Below, piece after piece: positions 54,822-64,000 of a stretch of DNA of 64,000 bases; position 1 is the first letter of the stretch, and every line of letters begins with the position of its first letter. Position numbers and translations under genes: made by a program. This DNA is from Rhizobium mesosinicum. GTDB lineage: Bacteria > Pseudomonadota > Alphaproteobacteria > Rhizobiales > Rhizobiaceae. The stretch spans positions 124,001 to 188,000 of the forward strand of contig NZ_JAEUAK010000005.1 of assembly GCF_019511345.1 (NCBI RefSeq), in the 5' to 3' direction. Under the pieces are notes generated by a model, which was not told the DNA's origin, did not search any database, and saw nothing but the letters and a program-made list of their open reading frames with translations.

Positions 54822-56234
54822 TCAATACTTCTTAAAAGGTGGCTCCGCATAGGGCGCCTTTGAGAAAACTGCCGAAAGCCTATTGGCAAAGGTGAAATCA
54901 AATCGTGTCAAAAAGCGGTCGAAAGGTGCGAAATAGGGCGCCAAATCAACGGATCGGGCGGATTTCGCGGATAAAATGCCTTTCTCGACGTATAAGGCCG
55001 GCGCCGAAGCAACAGCGCGCTTCCATGCCGCCTTGGGCAGGTGCGCAAAATCCTCCGTGCTCGGTACGGGGAGCCACCCACTGTGCGTCGACGGCGTAAT
55101 CGACTGAACAGAGTATGAAACGCCTTCTGCGGACCCGAAACTAATGGTTTTCTCTGGCGAGTGCAGGAACGAGGGTGCCCCAGCAGCTGCTGCCTCGACC
55201 CCAATGGTTGCTCCCGACCTGTTTCTGACTTCGAACCTGCCATCCCAGATCCTGGTGCTCCCCGGCGGCAGTATCAGGGGCGCGATCCCCCTGGTCTCGC
55301 GCGCCAGATAAAGCCCGTCACGCCGCAGATCGAATACTACCCTGCCGACGCTCGTTCGTCCCGGCTTGCCACCAGCTGAGAACGCAAGAAGCTGCTCCAT
55401 CTGAGCCCTCCCCGGCCCAAACGGCTGTCCTCCGAAAACCGCCGTCAGGCGGCCGAGCGCGTAATCAAGGACTGTGCGATCCCGGCTCAGCCCGTCAGGC
55501 ATTACCTGACCGAGCAGACCGCCATGAAGCCTGAAATAACGATCGAGCCATCCGGCCCCGTCAGAAGAAAGAGCCAGTCGTTCATCCCAGATTCCAGTTA
55601 TATTTGTCTCCGCCTTCGCATCAAGGGAAAGCTGCCGCCGCGTCCGCACGCGCTCGTATTTCACATCATCGTTGCTGGGATCGTCGATCCAGGGCGTGCC
55701 GCGTGCGCGCAGGAAGTCGCGGATATCTGCCCGGTAAGAGAAAAGAAGCGGCCGCAGGACCCAGAAACGCCGGTCGAAAAGCATCGCATCCGCTATACCG
55801 GTTGAGATTTGCTCCGATCGCATCCCGCGCATCTGCAGCGTTTCACCCTGATCATCGAGCGTATGTCCTGTGACGATGAGATTTGCATCGAACGCTTCTG
55901 CCGCCTCGGCAAGAAGTCGGTAACGTGCCTCGCGCGCAGCTGCCATGATCCCGGCTTTCGGCTTCTCGCCCTGCCAGACCATCGTACGATGCGAAATATC
56001 CTTCGAGGTGCAGAGAGCAGCGACCTGGTAGGCCTCGTCTGCGGATCCATCGCGCAACGCGTGGTCGACGGTTGCGGCGCAAAGGGAAATGGAAAGATCG
56101 GGAGCGGCCTTCAGCGCTTCGAAGAGCAGCAGGAGCAGGCCGGTGGAATCGCTTCCGCCCGAAATCGCGACAAGAATGCGCGCAGGCGTCTTCAGCGAAG
56201 CGAGGAAACGGCTGGTTGCCGCTTCAGGAGACAT
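54822..56234 (-). CDS. tilS: tRNA(Ile)-lysidine synthetase
   Basis: A start at ATG 56234 is chosen because GGAAGG precedes it and the longer frame to 56294 would overlap cpoB. The 470-residue protein has the PP-loop SGGSDS (residues 25-30) and the TilS N-domain signatures (ATVDHALRDGSADEAY, GHTLDDQGET). It converts C34 of tRNA-Ile2 to lysidine. The C-terminal region is diverged, as in other alphaproteobacteria. It lies between cpoB and ftsH. Confidence 0.92.
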   Translation of the reverse strand: MSPEAATSRFLASLKTPARILVAISGGSDSTGLLLLLFEALKAAPDLSISLCAATVDHALRDGSADEAYQVAALCTSKDISHRTMVWQGEKPKAGIMAAAREARYRLLAEAAEAFDANLIVTGHTLDDQGETLQMRGMRSEQISTGIADAMLFDRRFWVLRPLLFSYRADIRDFLRARGTPWIDDPSNDDVKYERVRTRRQLSLDAKAETNITGIWDERLALSSDGAGWLDRYFRLHGGLLGQVMPDGLSRDRTVLDYALGRLTAVFGGQPFGPGRAQMEQLLAFSAGGKPGRTSVGRVVFDLRRDGLYLARETRGIAPLILPPGSTRIWDGRFEVRNRSGATIGVEAAAAGAPSFLHSPEKTISFGSAEGVSYSVQSITPSTHSGWLPVPSTEDFAHLPKAAWKRAVASAPALYVEKGILSAKSARSVDLAPYFAPFDRFLTRFDFTFANRLSAVFSKAPYAEPPFKKY

Positions 56235-56262
56235 CGGGCCTTCCGGAAACAAGCCGGAGACC

Positions 56263-57249
56263 TCAGCAGGCGAGACGCTTCTGCTCGCTCGCAACTTTAT
56301 TTATGACCGCACGGGAGGCCTTCGGATAGCGCTTGCTGACTTCGCGCAAGGTCGCGCAGGCGGTGTCGGTATTATCGAGTGCGGCAAGCGACATGCCGAG
56401 CTTCAGCAGCATCTCGGGTGCCTTTTCGGACGTACCATATTTCTGATGGGCGTTCAGGAAGGTCTTGGCCGATTCGTTGAACTTGCCCTGCGAATAAAGC
56501 GCTTCCCCAAGCCAGAAATTGGCATCCGCTACACGCGAGCTGTTGGGATAACGGGAGATGTACTGCGTGAATTCCTGCTCCGCCGTAGCGTAGTCGCCAG
56601 AAAGCACATGGCCATACGCGGCCCTGTACTGATCGGACTCGCTACCGAGCGAGGCCGTCTGCTGCGGTGATGTTGCATTCGGCAATGGCGCAGAACCAAC
56701 GGTGGCATTTTTGTTCATCGTATTGCCAATGGGATTACCATTCTGGTCAAAATCGATGGAGCCGAGCTCGCGCGGCGGCTGACCGAGACCTTCATTGGCC
56801 GGCACATCGGTGGAGGGAGCCGTTTCGGCTCCCTGTGGGGCTTGAATGACCTTGGCGACATCGTCGCCACCACCCGATGCCGGCGGGGCAATATCGGCTT
56901 CGCTCTTTTTCACGGGCGTCTTGGCACCGCCGCCACCGCCCGTCTTTTCGAGCTGCTGGAAGCGGAATTCATTGTCTTCCTGCTGCTTGCGGATCGTCTC
57001 CTGCATCTGGAGGAGCTGATAGCTCATTTCCTCGATACGACCATTCAACTGCCGCATCTGGTCTTCCATCTGCTGGATGCGGACCTCCGCTCCGCTGCTC
57101 TGCACGTTGACAACCGGCGCTGCCGGCTGGGCCTGTTGCACGGATTGGCCGCCGATGTGCAAGCCGAAGAACGAAGCGGAATAAGCCGCTCGCTCGCTCC
57201 CGGTCACGGCCGCAAGGCACAGCATGCCTGCCACGACTAGTTTTTTCAT
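56263..57249 (-). CDS. cpoB: Tol-Pal system protein CpoB (YbgF)
   Basis: ATG 57249 gives a 328-residue periplasmic protein with a signal peptide ending near AYSA. A coiled-coil region (about residues 58-105, RIQQMEDQMRQLNGRIEEM) precedes a Gly/Pro linker, and tetratricopeptide repeats occupy about 205-320 (YRAAYGHVLSGDYATAEQEF). It links Tol-Pal function with cell-wall synthesis at division. It follows pal by 161 bases. Confidence 0.93.
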   Translation of the reverse strand: MKKLVVAGMLCLAAVTGSERAAYSASFFGLHIGGQSVQQAQPAAPVVNVQSSGAEVRIQQMEDQMRQLNGRIEEMSYQLLQMQETIRKQQEDNEFRFQQLEKTGGGGGAKTPVKKSEADIAPPASGGGDDVAKVIQAPQGAETAPSTDVPANEGLGQPPRELGSIDFDQNGNPIGNTMNKNATVGSAPLPNATSPQQTASLGSESDQYRAAYGHVLSGDYATAEQEFTQYISRYPNSSRVADANFWLGEALYSQGKFNESAKTFLNAHQKYGTSEKAPEMLLKLGMSLAALDNTDTACATLREVSKRYPKASRAVINKVASEQKRLAC

Positions 57250-57410
57250 TTTTGTATCGTCCTGTCCCAGTGATTCTTCGCGCCCCGATGGCACGACAGG
57301 AGATTTTTCCAATTGCTGTCAAAAAGCAACGGAGTCTGGCCAAAGTGTGGTCAAAAAGAAAGGCGGCCCGCAAGCGAGCCGCCCTGCCAAATTCCGGCTT
57401 TTGCCGAAAA

Positions 57411-57941
57411 TTACATGCCTGCACCGCCGAGAACCGTGACCGCACGGCGGTTCTGCGACCAGCATGAGATATCGTCGCAGACGGCGACCGGACGCTCCTT
57501 GCCGTAGGAGATCGTCTTCATACGCTGGGCCGGAACGCCGCGCGAAGCCAGATAATCCTTGGTGGCCGCAGCGCGGCGGGCGCCGAGAGCAAGGTTGTAT
57601 TCGCGCGTGCCGCGTTCGTCGGCATGGCCTTCGACAGTGATCTGGTAGTTCGGGTAACGACCGAGCCACTGAGCCTGACGGTCAAGTGTCTGGGCAGCGT
57701 CGGCGCGGATCGATGTGGAGTCGGTATCGAAGAAGATGCGGTCGCCGACATTGACCGTGAAGTCCTGGGCAGAACCCGGCGTTGCAGCACCGGCGCCGAG
57801 GCCGAGATCGCCGGCGCTGTTCGGCACATTCTTCTTGTTGGCGCAGCTCGCAAGAGCGAGACCGGCGACAAGCGCGATCATGACGGGGTTGCGGGCGAAA
57901 TTCTGCAGACGGCTCATTGCCGGGGTGTGAATTCGGCTCAT
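57411..57941 (-). CDS. pal: Peptidoglycan-associated lipoprotein
   Basis: ATG 57941 follows AAGGAGACCCGG. The 176-residue protein has a lipobox LASC with the modified cysteine at residue 33 and an OmpA-type peptidoglycan-binding domain (about 70-175) with YQITVEGHADERGTREYN and NRRAV. It anchors the outer membrane to peptidoglycan and binds TolB. A 156-base gap separates it from tolB. Confidence 0.95.
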   Translation of the reverse strand: MSRIHTPAMSRLQNFARNPVMIALVAGLALASCANKKNVPNSAGDLGLGAGAATPGSAQDFTVNVGDRIFFDTDSTSIRADAAQTLDRQAQWLGRYPNYQITVEGHADERGTREYNLALGARRAAATKDYLASRGVPAQRMKTISYGKERPVAVCDDISCWSQNRRAVTVLGGAGM

Positions 57942-58097
57942 GGCCGGGTCTCCTTGCGACTTCAATCAGGTTTCCGGACAGTAACCGCACTCGGTTAACC
58001 GGCCCTCAAAGATCATGGTTAACGATTTACTGATTTGTCCCTGCTTTGCCCATTTTCAGGACTTTGCGGCGACATGAAGGCGAATTTCGGCCCTCCA

Positions 58098-59408
58098 CTA
58101 CTCAAGCAGCGGCGACCAGGCCGGGTCCGAACCATACGCCGGCGTCTTGATAGCCTGTTCGTTATAGCCCGTCAGATCGATCGAATAGAGCTGCGGACCG
58201 CCGGCACCGGCCGCCTGACGGAAGAACATGATGACGCGGCCATTCGGCGCCCATGTCGGGCCTTCGTTGTGGAAACCGGTCGTCAGGATACGCTCGCCCG
58301 AGCCATCCGGCTTCATGACCCCGATCGAGAACTTGCCGCCAGACTGCTTGGTGAAGGCGATCAGATCGCCGCGCGGCGACCACACCGGCGTAGAGTAGCG
58401 GCCATCGCCGAAGGAAATGCGGGTCTGGCCCGAACCATCGGCATTCATGACATAGATCTGCGACTGACCGCCGCGGTCGCTTTCAAAGGCAACGCGATTG
58501 CCGTCAGGCGAATAGGAAGGCGAGGTATCGATTGCCGCGGTCGAGGTCAGGCGGGTCGTCGTGCGCGAACGCAAGTCCATCGTGTAAATGTTCGAGTTGC
58601 CTTCCTGCTGCAGACTCATGATGACCTTCTGGCCGTCAGGAGAAAAGCGCGGTGAAAAGGTCATGCCCGGGAAATTACCGACGACTTCGCGCTGTCCGGT
58701 CTCGAGCTGCAGCAGATAGACGCGCGGCTGCTGGTTAGCGAAGGACATGTAGGTGACCTCCTGCCGGTTCGGCGAGAAGCGCGGCGTCAGCACGAGGTCG
58801 CTGCCGTCGGTCAGCATGCGCACGTTGAAGCCGTCCTGGTCCATGATCGCCAGCTGGCGCTTGCGCTGCTGCTTGGGGCCGGATTCGGAAACGAAGACGA
58901 CACGGGTGTCGAAGTATCCCTCTTCGCCGGTGATCTGCTTGTAGATCGCGTCAGCGATGATGTGGGCGACACGGCGCCAGTTCTCGGGCTGTGTGTAGAA
59001 TTGCTGGCCGGTCATCTGCTGGCCGGCAAACGGGTCCCAAAGCCGGAACTCCGCACGGAGGCGGCCATCCGCTTCCTGGGTCACGCGGCCCGTCACTAGC
59101 GCCTGCGCGTTGATGACCTTCCAGTCCTCGAAGCGCGGCGAGGCATCGGGATTGGAAATCTTCTCGATGAAGGCCGTCTTGCTGATCGGCGCAAACAGGC
59201 CGGACCGCTGGAGATCGGCTGCGATGACCTGAGAGACCTGCGCACCCATATCGCCCTGCAGGAAGTCCGTCACCGCAATCGGCAGCGGCTGAACGTTACC
59301 TTTTCGAATGTCGATAGTGACCAACGCATTGGCCGGCGTCGCAAAGACAGCAGCGGTCATCAGACCGGCTGCGATCGCAATGGCGCGGAAGAAGGAACAC
59401 TTTGTCAT
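58098..59408 (-). CDS. tolB: Tol-Pal system beta-propeller protein TolB
   Basis: The 436-residue periplasmic protein has a signal peptide ending in NALA-like sequence near residue 29, an N-terminal domain and a six-bladed beta-propeller with repeated [24 protein letters not shown] and [12 protein letters not shown] motifs. It binds Pal and the TolA system and couples inner-membrane energy to outer-membrane stability. Its start lies 20 bases after the TolA-like small gene. Confidence 0.96.
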   Translation of the reverse strand: MTKCSFFRAIAIAAGLMTAAVFATPANALVTIDIRKGNVQPLPIAVTDFLQGDMGAQVSQVIAADLQRSGLFAPISKTAFIEKISNPDASPRFEDWKVINAQALVTGRVTQEADGRLRAEFRLWDPFAGQQMTGQQFYTQPENWRRVAHIIADAIYKQITGEEGYFDTRVVFVSESGPKQQRKRQLAIMDQDGFNVRMLTDGSDLVLTPRFSPNRQEVTYMSFANQQPRVYLLQLETGQREVVGNFPGMTFSPRFSPDGQKVIMSLQQEGNSNIYTMDLRSRTTTRLTSTAAIDTSPSYSPDGNRVAFESDRGGQSQIYVMNADGSGQTRISFGDGRYSTPVWSPRGDLIAFTKQSGGKFSIGVMKPDGSGERILTTGFHNEGPTWAPNGRVIMFFRQAAGAGGPQLYSIDLTGYNEQAIKTPAYGSDPAWSPLLE

Positions 59409-59428
59409 ACCAAACAGCCTTTCAGCAT

Positions 59429-59842
59429 CTATGGAGTCGGATCGCCGGGTTCGAAGCGCAGGACCACTTCTTTCCAGGATTCGTATTTGTCTTTCGGAAG
59501 TGTGGTGAATGGCGATGCGCGCTGCACTGCACGGAGAGCCGCAACCGACAGATTTTGTCGTGCAGCCTCATCGCCGCCTGAAGCCGTCACCAGCGGCGCC
59601 CCGTTGATCGCGCCAGTCCTGCTAAGTTTCAGGTGAACGGTGATCAGAACCTTACCGCCGTCCAGCAACCCCGCAGGGACATTGAAATACATTGCTACCG
59701 CCCGCCGTATCGCCTCCACTGACGTATCGTCGGTTGCTGCCCCGGCTGACTGTGCCGAAGCCTCAAAGGCGCAGCCCAGAATCGTGCCAAGCACTACGGC
59801 GGCTGCAAGGGACTTGTTGCCATTGGACAGGTCCGTCAGCAT
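59429..59842 (-). CDS. TolA C-terminal-domain paralogue, exported
   Basis: The 137-residue protein starts at ATG 59842 directly after the tolA stop, so translation is probably coupled. A signal peptide ([20 protein letters not shown]) precedes a TonB/TolA C-terminal domain from about residue 40. Its end, [21 protein letters not shown], closely matches the tolA end LPKDKYDAWNEVELNFDPSS. It lacks the membrane anchor coil and proline-rich span of TolA. It is thus a soluble periplasmic TolA-III-like protein, likely a duplication within the operon. Confidence 0.88.
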   Translation of the reverse strand: MLTDLSNGNKSLAAAVVLGTILGCAFEASAQSAGAATDDTSVEAIRRAVAMYFNVPAGLLDGGKVLITVHLKLSRTGAINGAPLVTASGGDEAARQNLSVAALRAVQRASPFTTLPKDKYESWKEVVLRFEPGDPTP

Positions 59843-60979
59843 CTAGATTCCCATGCTGCTCGGATCGAAATTCAGTTCGACCTCATTCCAAGCGTCATAC
59901 TTGTCCTTTGGAAGCATCGAGAAGGGTGCGGATTTCATGACAGCTCTGTAGGCGCCACTTTCCAGCGCACGTCGCGTGGAATCGCTGCTGCTACCGCCCG
60001 AGGATTCCACTTCCGGCTGGCCGATGATGTTACCATCCTTATCGAGCTTCATATGTACCCTGATGACCATGCCGGAAAGGCCTTCCATTCCGGGAGTGAT
60101 CAGCCAGTTACCTTCGATCAAACCTTGCAGCGCATTCTCTTCGCTTTGACTCAGTTTCGAGCCGCCCGTGCTCTTCTTCGCGCCCAAGGATGCTTCCTGC
60201 GTCGAACGCTTGGCGCCACCGGCAGACGGATCAGTCTTGTTCAACAGCGCGGAGATCTCATCCGCATTGAAGTCGCTCTTCATCGACGAAGCGGATTTCG
60301 CCACTTCCCGCTTCTGATCGTCCTTCTTCTTGTCCGTCGGCTTCTCGGCCGCCTTCGGCTGTTCCGGTGTCTTTTCCGGCGGCTTCTCAGCTGGCTTCTG
60401 TTCCGGTGGCTTTACCTGCGGCTTGACGACTGGAGTCGGCACTTTATCCGGCAGCGCTTCGGCATCCGGCTTCGGCGGTTCTGCAGGTTTGGCCTGTTCT
60501 TCCGGCGGCTTTTCCTCGGGCTTCGGCGGCGTCACGTCCACTGGCTTGGTCTGCGGAATGGAAGCGACTTCCTTCGGCTGTTCGACCTCGGTCTCTTCCT
60601 TGTTGACTTCCTTGACGTCATTCGGCTTGGGATCAACCTGCGGCAGGGGCTTTTCGCTCGAATTGGCGGCAGCCGCCTCGCTATTGCTCGGCTTGGCATT
60701 CGGAACCGGCGGCGTCTTCAGGTCTACATTGTTGTCGCCTGCATTTTCCGCCGGCTGCGGGATCGGTGGCCGGGTCGTCGGCGTCGGCGCAGAAACCTCT
60801 TTCTTCGGAGCCTTCTTGTCGCCCTGCTGCAACTGCGTGATGGACTCAACCGGCACGAGGTCGACCGGCATCGCCTCGAAATCCTCCACCTTGAAGGATT
60901 CCGGCGCGCTGAGCGACACCAGCGCCCAGGTAAGCACCAGCCCGTGCAGAACCGCAGATGTGACGACGCTGGTCTTCAT
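59843..60979 (-). CDS. tolA: TolA, energy-transducing periplasm-spanning protein
   Basis: The 378-residue protein has one N-terminal helix (VVTSAVLHGLVLTWALVSLSA), a long proline- and lysine-rich, low-complexity span (about residues 60-235) and a C-terminal TonB-like domain from about 275. It bridges TolQR in the inner membrane and Pal/TolB at the outer membrane. Repeats such as KPPEQKPAEKPPEK are visible. tolR ends nine bases upstream. Confidence 0.94.
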   Translation of the reverse strand: MKTSVVTSAVLHGLVLTWALVSLSAPESFKVEDFEAMPVDLVPVESITQLQQGDKKAPKKEVSAPTPTTRPPIPQPAENAGDNNVDLKTPPVPNAKPSNSEAAAANSSEKPLPQVDPKPNDVKEVNKEETEVEQPKEVASIPQTKPVDVTPPKPEEKPPEEQAKPAEPPKPDAEALPDKVPTPVVKPQVKPPEQKPAEKPPEKTPEQPKAAEKPTDKKKDDQKREVAKSASSMKSDFNADEISALLNKTDPSAGGAKRSTQEASLGAKKSTGGSKLSQSEENALQGLIEGNWLITPGMEGLSGMVIRVHMKLDKDGNIIGQPEVESSGGSSSDSTRRALESGAYRAVMKSAPFSMLPKDKYDAWNEVELNFDPSSMGI

Positions 60980-60987
60980 CTTAAGCG

Positions 60988-61443
60988 TTACTGGTCCTTC
61001 TTCTGCTGCGTCACGAGGCCGATATTCTTGAAGCCGGCGCCCTGGATGCGGGCCATGACGTCAGCAATCACGCCATAAGGCGCAGTCGCGTCGCCGCGCA
61101 CAAAGATGCGTTCGTTGTAACCGGTGGTGGCGATCGCCTCGAGCTTTGCAGCAATTTCCTCAGCCGGGATCGGCGTTTCCTGCAGATAGACTTCGCCGCT
61201 GTTCTTGACCGAAATCGTGATCGGCTGCGTCTCGGAATTCAGCGCCTTGGCCTGCGTTTCCGGCAGGTCGATCGGAACACCAACGGTCATCATCGGTGCG
61301 GCCACCATGAAGATGATGAGCAGCACGAGCATGACGTCGACGAGCGGCGTCACGTTGATTTCGGAGATCACCCCTTTGTTGCGGCCACCGCGGCGGCGGC
61401 GTCCGCCGCCTCCTCCGCTATTGCCGCCTACAGCCATACCCAT
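60988..61443 (-). CDS. tolR: TolR, Tol-Pal stator protein
   Basis: The 151-residue protein carries a glycine/arginine-rich N-terminus, one membrane helix with INVTPLVDVMLVLLIIFMVAAPMM (the conserved Asp in PLVDV is the proton-path residue), and a periplasmic ExbD-like domain. It works with TolQ to energise TolA. The glycine-rich lead (MAVGGNSGGGGGRRRRGG) is longer than in enteric TolR. Confidence 0.95.
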   Translation of the reverse strand: MGMAVGGNSGGGGGRRRRGGRNKGVISEINVTPLVDVMLVLLIIFMVAAPMMTVGVPIDLPETQAKALNSETQPITISVKNSGEVYLQETPIPAEEIAAKLEAIATTGYNERIFVRGDATAPYGVIADVMARIQGAGFKNIGLVTQQKKDQ

Positions 61444-61460
61444 AGTCGTCGCTCCGTCCG

Positions 61461-62180
61461 TTACTGCGCAGCCTGACGCGGCTGCAGCTTCTCATCGATC
61501 TGGCGCGAAAGGATGGCGGAGAATTCGTCCGCAAAGCCTTCCATGCGAGCCGAGAGCTTGCCGGCATCGGCGGAGAACTTGTTGTAGGCGATAACCGCTG
61601 GAATAGCTGCGACGAGACCGATGGCAGTCGCGAGAAGAGCTTCCGCGATACCGGGCGCCACGACCGCAAGGTTGGTGGACTTCGAACCGGCGATTGCCTG
61701 GAACGAGGTCATGATACCGACGACCGTACCGAAGAGGCCGATGAACGGACCGGCCGAGCCGATCGTCGCGAGCGAGCCGAGGCGGGCCGAGAGATATTCG
61801 GATTCACGGGCGAGTGTGACGTCCATAGCGCGATCGATACGCATTTGCAGACCAATCGGCGAACGCGCACCGCGCTCGAAGGACTTCTTCCATTCGCGCA
61901 TCGCCGCAACAAAGATCGCCGCAAGGCCAGTATTGTTGCGCTCGGACAGCGTCCGGTAGAGTTCTTCAAGCGACTGGCCCGACCAGAAAACCTGCTCGAA
62001 CTTGTCGAACTGGCGACGGGCACGGCCGTACGCCAGGTATTTGTCGATGACGATCGCCCAGGTCCATACCGAAGCGGCGATAAGGCCGAGCATGACCAGC
62101 TTGACGACGATGCCGGCCTGCATGAAAAGCGACCAGAGACTGACGTCGGTCGTGGCTGCTGCCAATCCTACTTGTTCCAT
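61461..62180 (-). CDS. tolQ: TolQ, Tol-Pal motor protein
   Basis: ATG 62180 (MEQVGLAAATTDVSLW) is the typical start; the frame is open to 62240. The 239-residue protein has three membrane helices with the conserved GLFGTVVGIMTSF and PGIAEALLATAIGLVAAIPAV segments of the MotA/TolQ/ExbB proton channel. It is first in the tolQRA operon. The 484-base upstream gap is shared with the divergent ABC transporter. Confidence 0.95.
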   Translation of the reverse strand: MEQVGLAAATTDVSLWSLFMQAGIVVKLVMLGLIAASVWTWAIVIDKYLAYGRARRQFDKFEQVFWSGQSLEELYRTLSERNNTGLAAIFVAAMREWKKSFERGARSPIGLQMRIDRAMDVTLARESEYLSARLGSLATIGSAGPFIGLFGTVVGIMTSFQAIAGSKSTNLAVVAPGIAEALLATAIGLVAAIPAVIAYNKFSADAGKLSARMEGFADEFSAILSRQIDEKLQPRQAAQ

Positions 62181-62664
62181 AGATCCAAAATCCCCGAATC
62201 CAAACGCCCGGCGCTTGACCGGGCGGCACGAAGTGATCACGCAAGAATGTCTGGCGGCCGCCGCCCAAAGCCCTGGTCAAGCTTCCAAGCTCTTCTTCCG
62301 CCTTCTTGCCGTCAAATTTGGTCAAAGGAAGGCGTGCGTCGCACAAACTCCGACTCCGCGAGTAAGACACCATTATGGTTAATAGATCGTTAGTGCCAGA
62401 CTATGACAGCAGGAATGTCGCGTGAGATTTGTTCCTGGATTAGCTTGACCGGAGCATCGCCCGGTGCTGAACGCAGCGCTCATCTTGCAGCGCGGCAATT
62501 CCTTCACATAAAATTCAAGTTTTTACAAGCCCCCGATTCGATCGCCATGGCTTATGGAACACGTGGAAATCGAACTCTTCTGCTTGTAAATTAAGCATGC
62601 ATATTAAATAGTCATTACCGCTTCTCTCCCTCCTCCCGGGATTTTTATATAACAGGGGAACAAC
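62181..62664. other. Divergent gap between tolQ and the ABC importer
   Basis: No supported gene in about 484 bases. It should contain both promoters. The last 100 bases become AT-rich. A 63-codon frame at 62403-62594 has neither ribosome site nor typical codon use. Confidence 0.45.
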
Positions 62665-63690
62665 ATGTTACGACTCGCAACAAAAGTCGCTGCCGGCCTT
62701 ATCGCGCTTGCAGCATCGACCTACTCCGTCGGCGCTCAGGATCTGAAACCAGTCCACTTCTCGCTCGACTGGGCACTTCAGGGCAACCACGCCATCTGGG
62801 CGCTCGCCCTGAAGAACAAATACTTCGAGGAGAACGGCCTCAATGTAACGATGGATCGCGGATACGGCTCGGGCGACACGGTCGTCAAGGTTGCTGCCGG
62901 AGCGTATGACATCGGCTTCACCGATATCAATGCCGTCATTAAGTTCAACGCGGAAAACCCCGGCCAGCGGCTCGTTGGCTTTTATCAGGTCTTCGACCGC
63001 ACTCCGAACTCGATCATCACTCTTAAGAAATCCGGTATCGCCAAACCGGCAGATCTTGCCGGCCATACTATCGGTGCACCGGAAGCCGATTCCAGCCGCA
63101 TCATGTTCGGCGCCTTCGCAAAGGCAAACAGCATTGATCCGGCAAGCGTCAAATGGGTTAGCATGGCTCCGAACCTTCGCGAAACGATGCTGGCCCAGGG
63201 CCAAGTCGATGCAATTTCAGGCTTCTCCTCCACATCGGTCTTCAATTTGATCGCAGCCGGCATCCCGCGTGAAGATATCGTCGTTATCCCCTACTCCGAC
63301 AACGGCCTTGATCTCTATGGCAGCGCGCTCGTCGCAAAGCCGGAATACATCGAGAAGAACCCCGACATTATCAAAGGATTCGTCAAGGCGACGATAGAGG
63401 GTACGGTCGCACTCCTGAAGGATCCCGCTTCCGGCATGGCGGCCATCAAGGAAGGCGATCCCCTGTTTGACGAAAAGCTGGAGGCCGATCGCCTGGCCTA
63501 TTTGATGGATATCGGCGTCCTGAAATCCAAGGCTTTCGATGAGAACGGCCTCGGCTATATCGATCCTGCCAAGATGGAAACGACGATAAAGACCAATAGC
63601 GAAGTCTACAATATCGCTGCGCCCGCAGCCGATACGGTCTATACGACAGCTTTCCTACCGCCGCAGGCCGAGCGGATGCCGCCGAAATAA
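62665..63690 (+). CDS. ABC transporter substrate-binding protein (SsuA/NMT1-like)
   Basis: ATG 62665 follows AGGGGAACAAC. The 341-residue protein has a signal peptide ending near VGAQ and then PVHFSLDWALQGNHAIWALALKNKYFEENGL, the typical opening of SsuA/THI5-type periplasmic binding proteins. AGAYDIGFTDINAVIKFNAENPG is the second family segment. Substrates in this family include aliphatic sulfonates, nitrate, taurine and pyrimidines; the sequence does not decide. The ATP-binding gene follows 58 bases downstream. Confidence 0.9.
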   Translation: MLRLATKVAAGLIALAASTYSVGAQDLKPVHFSLDWALQGNHAIWALALKNKYFEENGLNVTMDRGYGSGDTVVKVAAGAYDIGFTDINAVIKFNAENPGQRLVGFYQVFDRTPNSIITLKKSGIAKPADLAGHTIGAPEADSSRIMFGAFAKANSIDPASVKWVSMAPNLRETMLAQGQVDAISGFSSTSVFNLIAAGIPREDIVVIPYSDNGLDLYGSALVAKPEYIEKNPDIIKGFVKATIEGTVALLKDPASGMAAIKEGDPLFDEKLEADRLAYLMDIGVLKSKAFDENGLGYIDPAKMETTIKTNSEVYNIAAPAADTVYTTAFLPPQAERMPPK

Positions 63691-63748
63691 GCGCTGCCTC
63701 TTTCCACGTCCGAGAATCGAATAGCAGGCGTCAGGAGATGACCGTATC

Positions 63749-64000
63749 ATGAACCCCCTTGTCGAGCTGATCGATGTCAGCCTCTCCTACGCGGGCACGA
63801 CGGCGCTTTCCGGTTTCCGCATCTCGGTGCCAGAAGGCAGCTTCGCTGCCGTGGTCGGCCCCTCCGGCTGCGGCAAATCCACGCTTATGAAACTGGTGAC
63901 CGGCCTATTGCCGCCGACTTCGGGCGCCGTTCTGGTGGACGACAAGGAGATCGACGGACCGCTCAACATCGTCGGCATGGCATTCCAGAACCCGAACCTC
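63749..64000 (+). CDS. ABC transporter ATP-binding protein, N-terminal part
   Basis: ATG 63749 opens a frame that runs off the right edge, with 84 codons visible. VVGPSGCGKSTLMKLVTGL is the Walker A motif and the visible end reads GMAFQNPNL, the Q-loop region. It is the ATPase of the same importer as the binding protein. A permease gene is expected past the window. ATG 63738 is out of frame and stops at once. Confidence 0.9.
   Translation, partial: MNPLVELIDVSLSYAGTTALSGFRISVPEGSFAAVVGPSGCGKSTLMKLVTGLLPPTSGAVLVDDKEIDGPLNIVGMAFQNPNL

Noticed and set aside
62403..62594. 63-codon frame between tolQ and the ABC importer
   Set aside because: No ribosome site, atypical composition and no domain; intergenic noise is more likely.

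Overview
The window is a chromosomal segment from an alphaproteobacterium, almost certainly a Rhizobium or close Rhizobiaceae relative. The support is GC-rich coding with few gaps, dispersed GC-rich palindromes of the rhizobial intergenic mosaic type, a serC-type RNA leader upstream of serC-serA, a betIBA choline locus whose BetI begins at TTG, a [4Fe-4S] APS reductase type cysH, and the gene order tolQ-tolR-tolA-tolB-pal-cpoB-tilS-ftsH-glmM. No plasmid, phage or symbiosis genes were recognised.

Layout. Positions 1-8.1 kb hold the start of an exported protein, an ATP-dependent DNA ligase with its ligase-associated beta-CASP exonuclease, a DUF922 protein with an HExxH motif, a dienelactone hydrolase-like protein, a glycerophosphodiesterase and a PAS-GAF-GGDEF-EAL protein. 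Positions 8.1-20.8 kb are a mixed metabolic and regulatory stretch: a Tat-exported parallel beta-helix protein, two GST-like proteins, LysR, DeoR and HTH regulators, a di-heme peroxidase/DUF4142 pair, a rhizobial-type L-asparaginase, an MFS transporter and a quinone oxidoreductase. Positions 20.9-29.4 kb carry an EAL-CBS-GGDEF protein with an altered GGDEF site, an orphan ParD-like antitoxin, an HdeD-like membrane protein, betI-betB-betA, a ParE-type toxin-antitoxin pair, a decayed ECF sigma factor and an Rrf2 regulator.

Positions 29.7-33 kb are cysH-cysD-cysN (sulfate activation and reduction), divergent from the Rrf2 gene. Then follow a DegP/HtrA protease, a MocR-type regulator divergent from a GNAT acetyltransferase, a YghU-like GST, a candidate structured small RNA, and an IS481-family insertion that sits between an elongator tRNA-Met gene and what looks like its terminator. 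Positions 40.4-46.8 kb contain mnmA, a DMT exporter, an MscS channel, a tiny gene with its own terminator, and a TDT-family exporter with a divergent LysR gene.

Positions 46.8-62.2 kb form a housekeeping block read on the minus strand: serC-serA behind a serC RNA leader, an outer-membrane beta-barrel protein, and the envelope/translation cluster tolQRA, a TolA C-domain paralogue, tolB, pal, cpoB, tilS, ftsH and glmM. The window ends in a plus-strand ABC importer of the SsuA/NMT1 type.

I found no convincing new multi-gene defence or mobile system. The observations most worth checking are the structured RNA candidate near 38.3 kb, the IS that separates tRNA-Met from its terminator, the TolA C-terminal-domain duplication inside the tol operon, the divergent Rrf2-cysHDN arrangement, and several well-formed operator-like repeats between divergent genes.
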